Part shown: positions 9,257 through 16,369 of the stretch, one piece after another
Layout of the letters: the number at the start of each line of letters is the position of its first letter
Position numbering within the stretch: position 1 is the stretch's first letter
Assembly: GCA_031296915.1 (NCBI GenBank)
Contig: JAVDPC010000009.1
Location: forward strand, 62,001 to 126,000
Length of the DNA stretch: 64,000 nucleotides
Source: Cerasicoccus frondis
GTDB taxonomy: Bacteria > Verrucomicrobiota > Verrucomicrobiia > Opitutales > Cerasicoccaceae
Reading direction: 5' to 3'
The notes under the pieces: generated by a model
Seen by the model: only the letters and a program-made list of their open reading frames with translations
What the model was told of the DNA's origin: nothing
The model's database searches: none
Made by a program: the position numbers and the translations under genes

Positions 9257-10083
9257 TCAGCTTTTGAATACATAAGTATACCCCAGAAGAGGGCATCGCT
9301 TTGACCGGCATTGATCCAGTGGCGAAGACCTTTCTTCATACGCTCTAAATACCCATGGCTGCAATACTCAATTACTTCTGCGGTCCGGGCATCCAGTTCA
9401 TCCAGCACATGCGAGTAATGTGTCACCAAGTCTCTGGTGCGATCTTCCAGCGGCTCAACAGTCCACCCCAAGGCACTCGCATAGTCTTCATACTTTTCAA
9501 CACTGCCCATGGAGTCCAGGTGTATTCGATCAAACACCGGTTGCAGTAACTCGGGAGACGCGCCTTCGCGCATCATGGGATCTGTTAAAACGAAAACGCC
9601 ACCCGGCTTAAGGACACGATCCACTTCAGCGAACACTCGCTCGCGATCCGCACTGTGGAGTAAGGCGTCTTGCGACCAAGCAATATTGAAAGATTTGTCT
9701 TCGAATGGCAGTGCTTCGAAATTGCCGTCAACGACATCGATCTTATGCGCAAGCCCTTGTTCTTCGTTCATTCTGCGGTTCCGTTCGTTCTGCACTTCGC
9801 TGAGATTCAGGCACGTAACATCGAACCCTTTCTCACGCGCCAGATAGCGGGCAGAGCCCCCATAGCCAGCGCCCAAATCGATTACCTTGGAACTTGCCAC
9901 GCAGCCATTGAGCCGCGACGCCATCGTCTCCACCGTACGGCGGCTGGCCTCAAAGATCGACTCCCCTTCACGCCGATAAATGCCCACGTGGATATCCTCT
10001 CCACCCCAGATGTTGAAGTAAAAGTTGTCAGCGTCGTTGCTGTCGTAATAAGTCTTGGCTTTGTCTACAATCGCGTTGCTCAT
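9253..10083 (-). CDS. sdmt: Sarcosine/dimethylglycine N-methyltransferase (SDMT)
   Basis: The 276-residue class I methyltransferase transfers methyl groups from SAM to sarcosine and dimethylglycine, finishing betaine synthesis from glycine. Motif I is VIDLGAGYGGSARYLA (67-82) and the post-motif LKPGGVFVLTDPM is clear. The N-terminal YYDSNDADNFYFNIWGGED and HVGIYRREGE are characteristic of SDMT rather than generic methyltransferases. The gene sits between the glycine/sarcosine methyltransferase gene (4-bp overlap upstream) and the BCCT transporter gene (4-bp overlap downstream), which strongly supports the assignment. Product names in other species include BsmB. Confidence 0.93.
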   Translation of the reverse strand: MSNAIVDKAKTYYDSNDADNFYFNIWGGEDIHVGIYRREGESIFEASRRTVETMASRLNGCVASSKVIDLGAGYGGSARYLAREKGFDVTCLNLSEVQNERNRRMNEEQGLAHKIDVVDGNFEALPFEDKSFNIAWSQDALLHSADRERVFAEVDRVLKPGGVFVLTDPMMREGASPELLQPVFDRIHLDSMGSVEKYEDYASALGWTVEPLEDRTRDLVTHYSHVLDELDARTAEVIEYCSHGYLERMKKGLRHWINAGQSDALFWGILMYSKAE

Positions 10084-10922
10084 GAGGCTGTTTCTTTTGC
10101 TTTCTTTTCGGGTTGGTTTGGGTATCGTTTTTCGGCGACGTGGATGAAGAAGTCCGGATCATCCTGGCGATAGGTTTCCTGGAAATCAGCATAGGTTTCG
10201 ATGTTTTGAAAACCAACTTCCGTCATCAGTCGCTTCACGTAGTTCGCCCGCAGCGGATACATGTTCAGGTGAAAGTTCGAGCCGTCCGGAAATGAATAGC
10301 AAAAGCGCGCTAGGCCTTCGTCAACGTGCTCCGGTTCGGCGCGCACATTCTCACCACAGTAGTAATAAGTGTGCTTTGTCTTAAAGCCTTCATCGAGAAT
10401 CATGTCGTAATTACGCTGATCGAGAATCAGTACGCCATCGTGCTTCAGCGCGGCGTAAAATTCCGCCAATGCCTTGCGACGATCGCGTTCGGAAAAAAGG
10501 TGCGTAAAGGAATTGCCGAGGCATATAACCGCATCAAATTTGTTGTGCACGTCACGGTTGAGCCAGCGCCAGTCCGCTTGAACCGTGCGGAGGATTTCGC
10601 CGTTTTTACGCCCATTATTAAACGCCTTGGCCAGCATCTCGGGAGCGCCATCGGCGCTGACCACTTCAAAGCCTTCCTTGATGAGACGCACGGAGTGAAA
10701 GCCAGTTCCGGTGGCGACATCGAGCACTCGCTTGCAGCCACGTTGCTTCAACAGCTCAATGAAAAATGAGCCCTCGCTTTCGGCGCGCGCTTTCCAGTCG
10801 ATCAGTTCGTCCCACTTTTCGACGAAGGAGTGGACGTATTCGCCCTTGTAGGTGTCAGTCTTACGAACGGCAATCGGATTTTCTCCGTAGTCTTGCCCAG
10901 CGTGGTTATCAATTTTATTCAT
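10080..10922 (-). CDS. gsmt: Glycine/sarcosine N-methyltransferase (GSMT)
   Basis: The 280-residue enzyme methylates glycine to sarcosine and then dimethylglycine with SAM. The family core is visible: FVEKWDELIDW (33-43), RVLDVATGTGFHSVRL (65-80), ADWRWLNRDVH, CLGNSFTHLF, LILDQRNYD and the late Tyr-rich HTYYYCGENV. These match betaine-producing halophile enzymes much more closely than animal GNMT. It is the first gene of the betaine operon. A Lys/Glu-rich tail (PEKKAKETAS) overlaps the next start. A TATAAT hexamer lies almost against the ATG and no Shine-Dalgarno is visible, so the message could be leaderless. Confidence 0.95.
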   Translation of the reverse strand: MNKIDNHAGQDYGENPIAVRKTDTYKGEYVHSFVEKWDELIDWKARAESEGSFFIELLKQRGCKRVLDVATGTGFHSVRLIKEGFEVVSADGAPEMLAKAFNNGRKNGEILRTVQADWRWLNRDVHNKFDAVICLGNSFTHLFSERDRRKALAEFYAALKHDGVLILDQRNYDMILDEGFKTKHTYYYCGENVRAEPEHVDEGLARFCYSFPDGSNFHLNMYPLRANYVKRLMTEVGFQNIETYADFQETYRQDDPDFFIHVAEKRYPNQPEKKAKETAS

Positions 10923-10927
10923 AATAT

Positions 10928-10933
10928 ATTATA
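10928..10933 (-). promoter_or_regulatory. Possible -10 box of the betaine operon
   Basis: TATAAT reads on the minus strand with only 5 nt between it and the GSMT ATG. Transcription would then begin at or near the start codon. No good -35 hexamer is seen at 16-18 bp, so the site is uncertain; the hexamer may be chance in an A/T-rich stretch. Confidence 0.3.
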
Positions 10934-11004
10934 GCACTCGTATAGCCGCTAAGAGGAAGTAAGCGTACACACGCAGAGCCAATCTGCCTTAGCATAGGGA
11001 TTAA

Positions 11005-11187
11005 CCAGATTCTTCCATCCTCACCCGTCCCGAACAGATCACTGTCTTGGGGCCCACGGGCACGCTCGTAGCCTATAACGGTGGCTCGCCGAAGCTGGCG
11101 CTGTCGATGGTAGATACTGTATTTTCTGGGTTTGCTACGTCAGCTACTAGCCAACGAAAGAACACAGCCTATCCCAGACCTGACTAA
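11005..11187 (+). pseudogene. Possible remnant reading frame without start codon
   Basis: In the 287-bp gap between the betaine operon and the AraC gene a frame of 60 codons is open between two stops. It reads LTRPEQITVLGPTGTLVAYN and later GGSPKLALSM, which looks protein-like, but it has no start near its beginning and no family was recognised. It may be a decayed gene end or chance. The rest of the gap shows nothing else. Confidence 0.2.
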
Positions 11188-11209
11188 CGATGCAACCCTC
11201 GATCTGAAA

Positions 11210-12085
11210 CTATCCGGCGCCATGCTGCTGCTCTTGGCGAAAAACGGCTGGCGTCACGCCGGTTATGCGTCGAAAAGCCGTGCAAAACGCTGAAGCGCCC
11301 GAGAAGCCACACTCCACCGCGATTTGCTTGATCGGATTGTTCGTTGCCGCAAGCTGGATTTTTGCCGCCCGCATACGGCGGTTGATCAAGGCCTGGTGCG
11401 GCGACTCCCCGTAGTAACGTCGAAACTCCGCGTGCAAATGCGGCGCCGACCACCCGCTCAACTCTGCGAGATTTTCCACCGTGAGCGACTCTGCATAATC
11501 GCGCTCGATCGCCTGCTGCGCGAGCAACAGCGGCTCGGGCGCACGTTGCCGACCAGCCGCCCAAGCATAGTGACCGGCGCGAAATTGTAATTCACCTAAC
11601 AAGCGTCCCGCCAACAGAGATTGATCGAAACTTTCCTCGTAAAACAGCTTCACTGCCTGATCGGTAAACTGTCGCACGGCGTCGAGGTCTTCCCACTTGG
11701 TGATGCGTGGCGCCGTCCTCCGCCAGCGACCACGAAATCGACAACGCACCGAGAGGCAGCGGTAAGGATTCTCCAAGTCGTTCTGGCCAATCGTGTATTC
11801 GCCAGGCCCATTCCAGAGCAATGCTCCGGGCGCCACCTCAGCCCACTCCTCCTCATGCCATAACCAGCCACGACCACCTGTCACGAGCTCGATGCATATC
11901 TGATCCTTTGGGATGACACGCGGGCGCGGATGAACCCCCGCCAACTGGTGATAGTGCGCGACCGAGGTAATTTCAAAGCTGTGCATCCCGCCAAACATCA
12001 CCGTAGAAACAGGAAATACTGCAGAGAGAGCAAGCAGAGAATTCGGCAAAAAATCATAGGTTTCGTAAACTTTAATGTCTAGCAA
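11210..12085 (-). CDS. AraC-family transcriptional regulator
   Basis: The 291-residue protein has an N-terminal sensing half with a cupin-like strand pattern (CIELVTGGRGWLWHEEEW, then APGALLWNGPGEY) and a C-terminal double helix-turn-helix from about residue 185. The first helix pair is LTVENLAELSGWSAPHLHAE; the second is PIKQIAVECGFSGASAFCTA followed by FRRITGVTPAVFR, the standard AraC signature. It is transcribed away from the dehydrogenase gene across a 64-bp gap, so it is probably the local activator of the sugar dehydrogenase/isomerase pair and of itself. The inducer is presumably a sugar or sugar acid (inference). Internal Mets at codons 30 and 34 are possible alternative starts. Confidence 0.88.
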   Translation of the reverse strand: MLDIKVYETYDFLPNSLLALSAVFPVSTVMFGGMHSFEITSVAHYHQLAGVHPRPRVIPKDQICIELVTGGRGWLWHEEEWAEVAPGALLWNGPGEYTIGQNDLENPYRCLSVRCRFRGRWRRTAPRITKWEDLDAVRQFTDQAVKLFYEESFDQSLLAGRLLGELQFRAGHYAWAAGRQRAPEPLLLAQQAIERDYAESLTVENLAELSGWSAPHLHAEFRRYYGESPHQALINRRMRAAKIQLAATNNPIKQIAVECGFSGASAFCTAFRRITGVTPAVFRQEQQHGAG

Positions 12086-12149
12086 TCCTTAATCAATGGG
12101 GTTTACTGGATACTAAACCCGACCTTTATTAAATAATCCCGAAATCCCT

Positions 12150-13202
12150 ATGTCTCAAGTTCGCTACGGCCTTATTGGCGCGGGGCAGATTGCCTATCAT
12201 GCCGCCAACCAAATTAACAACCACGATGACGCGACCGTTATCGCCGCAACCGACCTCAGCGCCGAGCGCCTGAAAAAGCTTTGCGAGGAAAAAGAAATTC
12301 CCAGCAGCTACGCCACTGCCGATGAGCTGCTGGCCAACCCGGATGTCGACGCGGTCTACATCGCCGTGCCGAATAAATTCCACGCGCCACTGGCGATTCA
12401 ATCACTGGAAGCAGGCAAGCACGTCATCCTCGAAAAGCCATTTGTGATGAATGCCGAGGAAGGCGAAGCGGTCATCTCCGCCGCACAGCGCTCCGGCAAG
12501 CAATTCACCGTTGGCATGAACCAACGCTTTGCTGAGAACCACCAGAAGATCATTTCCCTGCAACGCCAAGGCGTCTTTGGTGAAATTTACCACGCCAAGG
12601 CTTTCTGGAACCGCCGCACCGGCATTCCCGGCATGGGCACCTGGTTTGGCAATAAGCTGCTCGCGGGCGGCGGCTGCCTCAACGACATCGGCGTGCACTA
12701 CCTAGACCTTTGCCTATACGCGATTAACCGCTTTGACCCGGTGTCCGTCTACGGCGCGACTTACACCAAGTTCGGCAACCGTGGCCTGGGCGCTGGCGGC
12801 TGGGGCATTTCCGACAAGACCGAAAGCGTCTTTGACGTAGATGACTTTGCCTCTGCGCTGATTCGTTTCGCCGATGGCTCCACCGTGTCGCTTGACGCCA
12901 GCTGGGCCTGCCACCAGGAAACGCCCAACCGCAACGGCGTTCAACTGTATGGAACCGACGCAGGCGCAGATGTCGCCGCCGCCAAGGTATTCCGCAACGA
13001 TCCGCTGCGCGACGATTACGACGTCATCGAGAACGTAAAGACCGACTTGCTGCACCCGCATTGCTGCCGCTTCGCCAACTTCACCAACGCCATCCTTGGC
13101 CGTGAAGCATTAGCCACGCCTCCAGCGCAATCCCTGGTCGTCCAGAAGATCCTCGACGCCATTCAGGAGTCCAGCGCCACCGGCAGGGAAGTCATCCTGT
13201 AG
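12150..13202 (+). CDS. Gfo/Idh/MocA-family NAD(P)-dependent oxidoreductase
   Basis: The 350-residue protein starts with a Rossmann fold (GLIGAGQIA, 7-15) and carries the family EKP motif (LEKPFVM, Lys96). The second domain has GGGCLNDIGVHYLDLCLY with the catalytic Asp179 and His183. Members oxidise sugars, inositols or their derivatives at the cost of NAD or NADP. The substrate cannot be told from sequence. An AraC regulator is divergent upstream and a sugar isomerase/epimerase follows 108 bp downstream on the same strand, so a catabolic carbohydrate pair is likely. Confidence 0.9.
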   Translation: MSQVRYGLIGAGQIAYHAANQINNHDDATVIAATDLSAERLKKLCEEKEIPSSYATADELLANPDVDAVYIAVPNKFHAPLAIQSLEAGKHVILEKPFVMNAEEGEAVISAAQRSGKQFTVGMNQRFAENHQKIISLQRQGVFGEIYHAKAFWNRRTGIPGMGTWFGNKLLAGGGCLNDIGVHYLDLCLYAINRFDPVSVYGATYTKFGNRGLGAGGWGISDKTESVFDVDDFASALIRFADGSTVSLDASWACHQETPNRNGVQLYGTDAGADVAAAKVFRNDPLRDDYDVIENVKTDLLHPHCCRFANFTNAILGREALATPPAQSLVVQKILDAIQESSATGREVIL

Positions 13203-13310
13203 GCATCACCCGAGTTTAGCTGCGAATCGCACGAGCCAAGCGACTAGCCACCCCCAACTACTCGTGAAGAACGAGCGGTTCGTAGCATTTATTTCTAAAT
13301 AGTACAACCA

Positions 13311-14063
13311 ATGAGCACCTCCCCCGCACGAGACTTTGGTGTGCAGAGCTTCTGCTTTCGCACCATCAAGAATAACGCCGACGTCGCCGCCAAGGTAAAG
13401 GAAATCGGCCTCAACAAAATCGAAGTCTGCGCCATTCATGCAGATTTCGCCGACCCCGAAGGCTTCAAGGAAATCGTCAAAACCTACACGGACGCCGGAG
13501 TCTCCATCTGCTCCATCGGCGTGGAAACCTTCACTGGCCTCGAAAGCGATCGCGTCAAGTTTGAGTGCGCAGCCGCTGCCGGCGCCAAGCACATCTCAGC
13601 CCACTTCAGGATCGACAGCTTCCTGAAAGCCGTGCCGCAAGTGCGCGCCTGGTCTCAGGAGTTCGGCATCCGCGTGGGCATCCACTGCCATGGCGGCTAC
13701 ATGTTTGGCGGCAACCCCGACGAGCTCGAATACCTGATCAATCTTGGTGGGCCGGAGATCGGCCTTTGCATCGACACTGCGTGGTGCATGCAGATTGGCC
13801 CACGCCTAGGCAACCCAATTGAGTGGGCCAAGAAGTTTGCCGGCAAGATCTACGGCGTCCATTACAAGGACTTCACCTTCGAGCCCACGGGCAAGTGGAA
13901 CGATGTGATCGTCGGCACTGGCAACCTCGACCTACCGGGCTTTGTCAAGGCACTGGAAGACGGCGGCTTCGACGGCATGGCGGTCATCGAATACGAAGGC
14001 GACCCGGACAACCCGGTCCCACCACTCAAGCAGTGCGTCGCTTCCATGCGCGCCGCGACCTAG
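13311..14063 (+). CDS. Sugar phosphate isomerase/epimerase family protein (TIM barrel)
   Basis: The 250-residue protein has the xylose isomerase-like / AP endonuclease 2 barrel. Likely metal ligands lie at strand ends: Glu in NKIEVCAIH, His in RVGIHCHGGYMFGG, Asp in GLCIDTAWCM, His in GVHYKDF and Glu in MAVIEYEGD. Such enzymes interconvert keto- and aldo-sugars or epimerise inositol derivatives. It probably works with the Gfo/Idh dehydrogenase upstream. Its stop overlaps a CTAGAG hexamer that recurs at the ends of the palindromic element just downstream. Confidence 0.87.
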   Translation: MSTSPARDFGVQSFCFRTIKNNADVAAKVKEIGLNKIEVCAIHADFADPEGFKEIVKTYTDAGVSICSIGVETFTGLESDRVKFECAAAAGAKHISAHFRIDSFLKAVPQVRAWSQEFGIRVGIHCHGGYMFGGNPDELEYLINLGGPEIGLCIDTAWCMQIGPRLGNPIEWAKKFAGKIYGVHYKDFTFEPTGKWNDVIVGTGNLDLPGFVKALEDGGFDGMAVIEYEGDPDNPVPPLKQCVASMRAAT

Positions 14064-14095
14064 AGTAAGCACGAAATTACCGGGCTGAGTAAAAT

Positions 14096-14371
14096 GCTAG
14101 AGCACTTATCATCTATATTGGCCGAGTCAGGTGGGGTAGAGATTGGATGCAGCGCAAGGCGGCTTTGATTGAGCGGGCTGGAAGCCCGTGATTGAAATGC
14201 CAACGCCGCGAACTTCCAATCTGGCCCCAAGCCCTAAACCGAGTGCTTTTCCGCGCCAGCGTTGTTGGCTTTTCGCTCACAGGCTTCCAGCCTGCGACGC
14301 TCAAGCCGCCTTGCTGGACACGAAAAATCACTGCGGCCTGATCGGACAATCTAGATGAAAAGTGCTCTAGC
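14096..14371. mobile_element. MITE-like palindromic element, 276 bp
   Basis: The ends are inverted repeats of about 33 bp. The left end GCTAGAGCACTTATCATC (14096) pairs with AAGTGCTCTAGC ending at 14371, with 3-4 mismatches or gaps. Inside, a second pair of about 38 bp (near 14152-14190 and 14280-14317) shares GCAAGGCGGCTT and GGCTGGAAGCC, so almost the whole element can fold. It has no ORF of note. The right terminus supplies the TAG stop of rnhC. A related degenerate end lies at 32081-32109. It is probably a non-autonomous transposable element; its transposase is not in the window. Confidence 0.6.
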
Positions 14372-15365
14372 CCTTCCACACCTTCTTCTCGGGCACGGGT
14401 AACCCCCGTGCCTCGAAGGCGGTGCGGAAATGCAACTTCGCAAAATCGCCGAGGCGGGCGTCGCCAAACTTTTGGACGATTTCCTTGGCTTGATCCTTTA
14501 CCTTCTTGCTCGCGCCTTTAGCGAGCGTCATGTCGGCCTCCTTGGAGAGCGCGGCCATGCGACGGACGTATTCCGCGCGCGCGCAAATGGAGGCCGCCGC
14601 CACAACCGGGTCGGACTCCGCCTTGGTGCGCATTTGCAGGTCAAACTCGGTCGCTGCGTAGTGGTCCTTGGTCAAGGCGCGCTGCACGAGCGGCTGCTTG
14701 GAAAATTGGTCCAGCAGGCCCCAGGGCACCTTCTTTTCGTCGAGCGCGGCTTCAAGGCACTTGGCGTGTTGCCAGGCGAGCAGGCGATTCAAATTGCTGC
14801 CAAACTTGGTGTAGAGCTCGTTGTATTTCGCCATGCGCAGGCACATGCGCTTCACGACGACGCCCTTCGTCTCGGTGATGATTTTATCGAGCTTGAGGAT
14901 GGCCTTGTCGCTGGTGATTTTTTTCGAGTCCTGAATGCCCTTTTCGCGCCATTCGGTGACCATGTCGCCCGTGGCGATGACGCAGCATGAAACCAGCGGC
15001 CCAAACAGGTCGCCCTTGCCGGATTCGTCGAGGCCAGCGTGGTCCGTGAACCACTCGGGGTTGTTGACCTCGTCGTAGCCCATCTTGGGGTCGTGGGTGA
15101 TCTCGCCTTCGAGCACGAACGTCACCCAGTCCTCGGTCTTCTTGCCCTGCACGACGAGCTTGCCCGACTCATAGCCGACGAGGTTGATCTGGTCGCCCTT
15201 GTAGCCGAAGTAGGCGTAGTCGACCTTATAATATTCCCACAAACGCTTTTCGCACCACTCCTTCACGAGCATCATCTGCTCGTCCGTGAGTTTGATGGTG
15301 TAGAGCGTCTTTTTCTTTGGGCCTTCGTCTTCGAGGTCTTGCTGCTTCTTCTTGCGCTTGGGCAT
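14367..15365 (-). CDS. rnhC: Ribonuclease HIII
   Basis: The 332-residue protein cleaves RNA in RNA/DNA hybrids. A basic N-terminus (MPKRKKKQQD) is followed by a TBP-like substrate-binding domain to about residue 95, which marks HIII rather than HII. The catalytic domain opens with GLDESGKGDLFGPLV (Asp113, Glu114). A third acidic residue lies in IQDSKKI and the last in ESDPVVAAASICARAEY. The start at 15365 was chosen because upstream codons are low-complexity and match the pyrimidine-rich leader also found before fmt. The stop codon lies inside the palindromic element to the left. Confidence 0.94.
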   Translation of the reverse strand: MPKRKKKQQDLEDEGPKKKTLYTIKLTDEQMMLVKEWCEKRLWEYYKVDYAYFGYKGDQINLVGYESGKLVVQGKKTEDWVTFVLEGEITHDPKMGYDEVNNPEWFTDHAGLDESGKGDLFGPLVSCCVIATGDMVTEWREKGIQDSKKITSDKAILKLDKIITETKGVVVKRMCLRMAKYNELYTKFGSNLNRLLAWQHAKCLEAALDEKKVPWGLLDQFSKQPLVQRALTKDHYAATEFDLQMRTKAESDPVVAAASICARAEYVRRMAALSKEADMTLAKGASKKVKDQAKEIVQKFGDARLGDFAKLHFRTAFEARGLPVPEKKVWKG

Positions 15366-15488
15366 GGGTGAGGAGGAAAAAGGAAAATGGATTAAGATGA
15401 AAGGAGAATGTTTGCGAGCAGTCTGCTTTGTCCTGAACAACGGCAGACACAACCCAGGGTGTGTTCGGAAATGCAAAAAAGCTATTTC

Positions 15489-15586
15489 AAAAGGTGGAGC
15501 CCGGTGTCGCTACCGGGCTTGTTACATCCAGCGGCTTGATGGAGAGGCAACAGTAAACCCGGTAGGGACACCGGGCTCCACCTTTT
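15489..15586. repeat. REPIN-like inverted repeat, 29-bp arms
   Basis: Arms 15489-15517 and 15558-15586 are reverse complements at 28 of 29 positions, with core GGAGCCCGGTGTC and ACCGGG, around a 40-nt loop. Each arm can also fold on itself (CCCGGTGTCGCTACCGGG). This is the head-to-head form of REP doublets moved by RAYT transposases; no such transposase is present here. Confidence 0.7.
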
Positions 15587-15638
15587 CGAACAGACGCAAC
15601 GTTCAACCTTCATTGCCAAATCCCTCCTCCAGGGGGGC

Positions 15639-15652
15639 GGGGGGGGGGGGGG
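15639..15652 (+). repeat. Homopolymer of 14 G
   Basis: Fourteen consecutive G, preceded by six G and a C (15632-15638). It is the longest homopolymer in the window and lies in non-coding DNA. Length could be variable or misassembled. Confidence 0.8.
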
Positions 15653-16097
15653 TAAAAACGCGGTTGGCTTAAACTGTCAGAGAACAAGATCCCCGCCCGC
15701 TCGCCGGAAACGAGGCGCAGGTGGGATGCAGGCGGCTTAGGGGCCGCTGGCTGGAGCCTGCAAGAGGCAAGCTCACACGTCGACACTGCGCTGGGCAGGC
15801 TGGCATAGTCCGTCGCGGGAAGCGTGTTACTGCGCAAACTTTGGGCGTCGATTGGCTGCTTGTTTACACCAAGTCAGCCACCGAATGAGCCCGTTTGCCC
15901 AGCACGGCAACGCGCGCGGAGCGAATGCCCCCGCATGGCGTCGACTGGGATACCTGGGCGTTGGTCGCTAAGGCGGGTGTTTTGGGGGGAAGTTCATTTG
16001 TTTGAAGGTTCGAAAGTTTGGAGGTTGGAAGGTTTTGGTGAGTAAGGTGGGAAGTGTGGGTAAGGTTGGGGGAGTTTCGTAGTGGGTGTGCGATTGT

Positions 16098-16167
16098 GTA
16101 GCACAGGCGTCCCGCCTGTGTTCCGACTTCCAACTGACCGAATACACAGGCGAGACGCCTGTGCTAC
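16098..16167. repeat. REPIN-like element, 24-bp arms (CACAGGCGTC family), copy 1
   Basis: Arms 16098-16121 and 16144-16167 are reverse complements at 23 of 24 positions (GTAGCACAGGCG...GCCTGTGT). The inner stretch includes CCAACTGAC. In translation it gives HRRDACAT and TGVSPV peptides, often seen as false proteins in Verrucomicrobia genomes. A decayed copy is at 54495-54566. Confidence 0.75.
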
Positions 16168-16369
16168 GGCGGTGTGGACGCAACTGTGGATCGAGACGAT
16201 CCATGCCACCTGATTCGATGATCATTAAAACACTATACAAAGCGCCTCATAACGCCAACAAAAACTGAACGCGCGGTCACTTTATTAGTGGGCGCCGCTT
16301 ACTAATAACCCACCTTGGGCATCAAGGATTTAGGGACTTCTAATGATACTGAAATATCATTAAAGCACC

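Larger units (their letters stand above)
15366..16369. other. 1-kb intergenic repeat region between rnhC and murJ
   Basis: No gene is supported here. From left to right it holds the pyrimidine leader of rnhC, a 98-bp inverted repeat (15489-15586), a poly-G tract (15639-15652), a G/C-rich stretch with only shadow ORFs, a 25-bp dispersed repeat copy (16001-16025), a REPIN-like element (16098-16167), and two A/T-rich hairpins, TTATTAGT/ACTAATAA (16282-16308) and TAATGATA/TATCATTA (16341-16362). The last lies 8 bp past the murJ stop and may help end its transcript, though no T run follows. Confidence 0.6.

Noticed and set aside
15968..16268. Short peptides such as those containing HRRDACAT or TGVSPV
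   Set aside because: They come from translating the REPIN-like repeat and are not genes.
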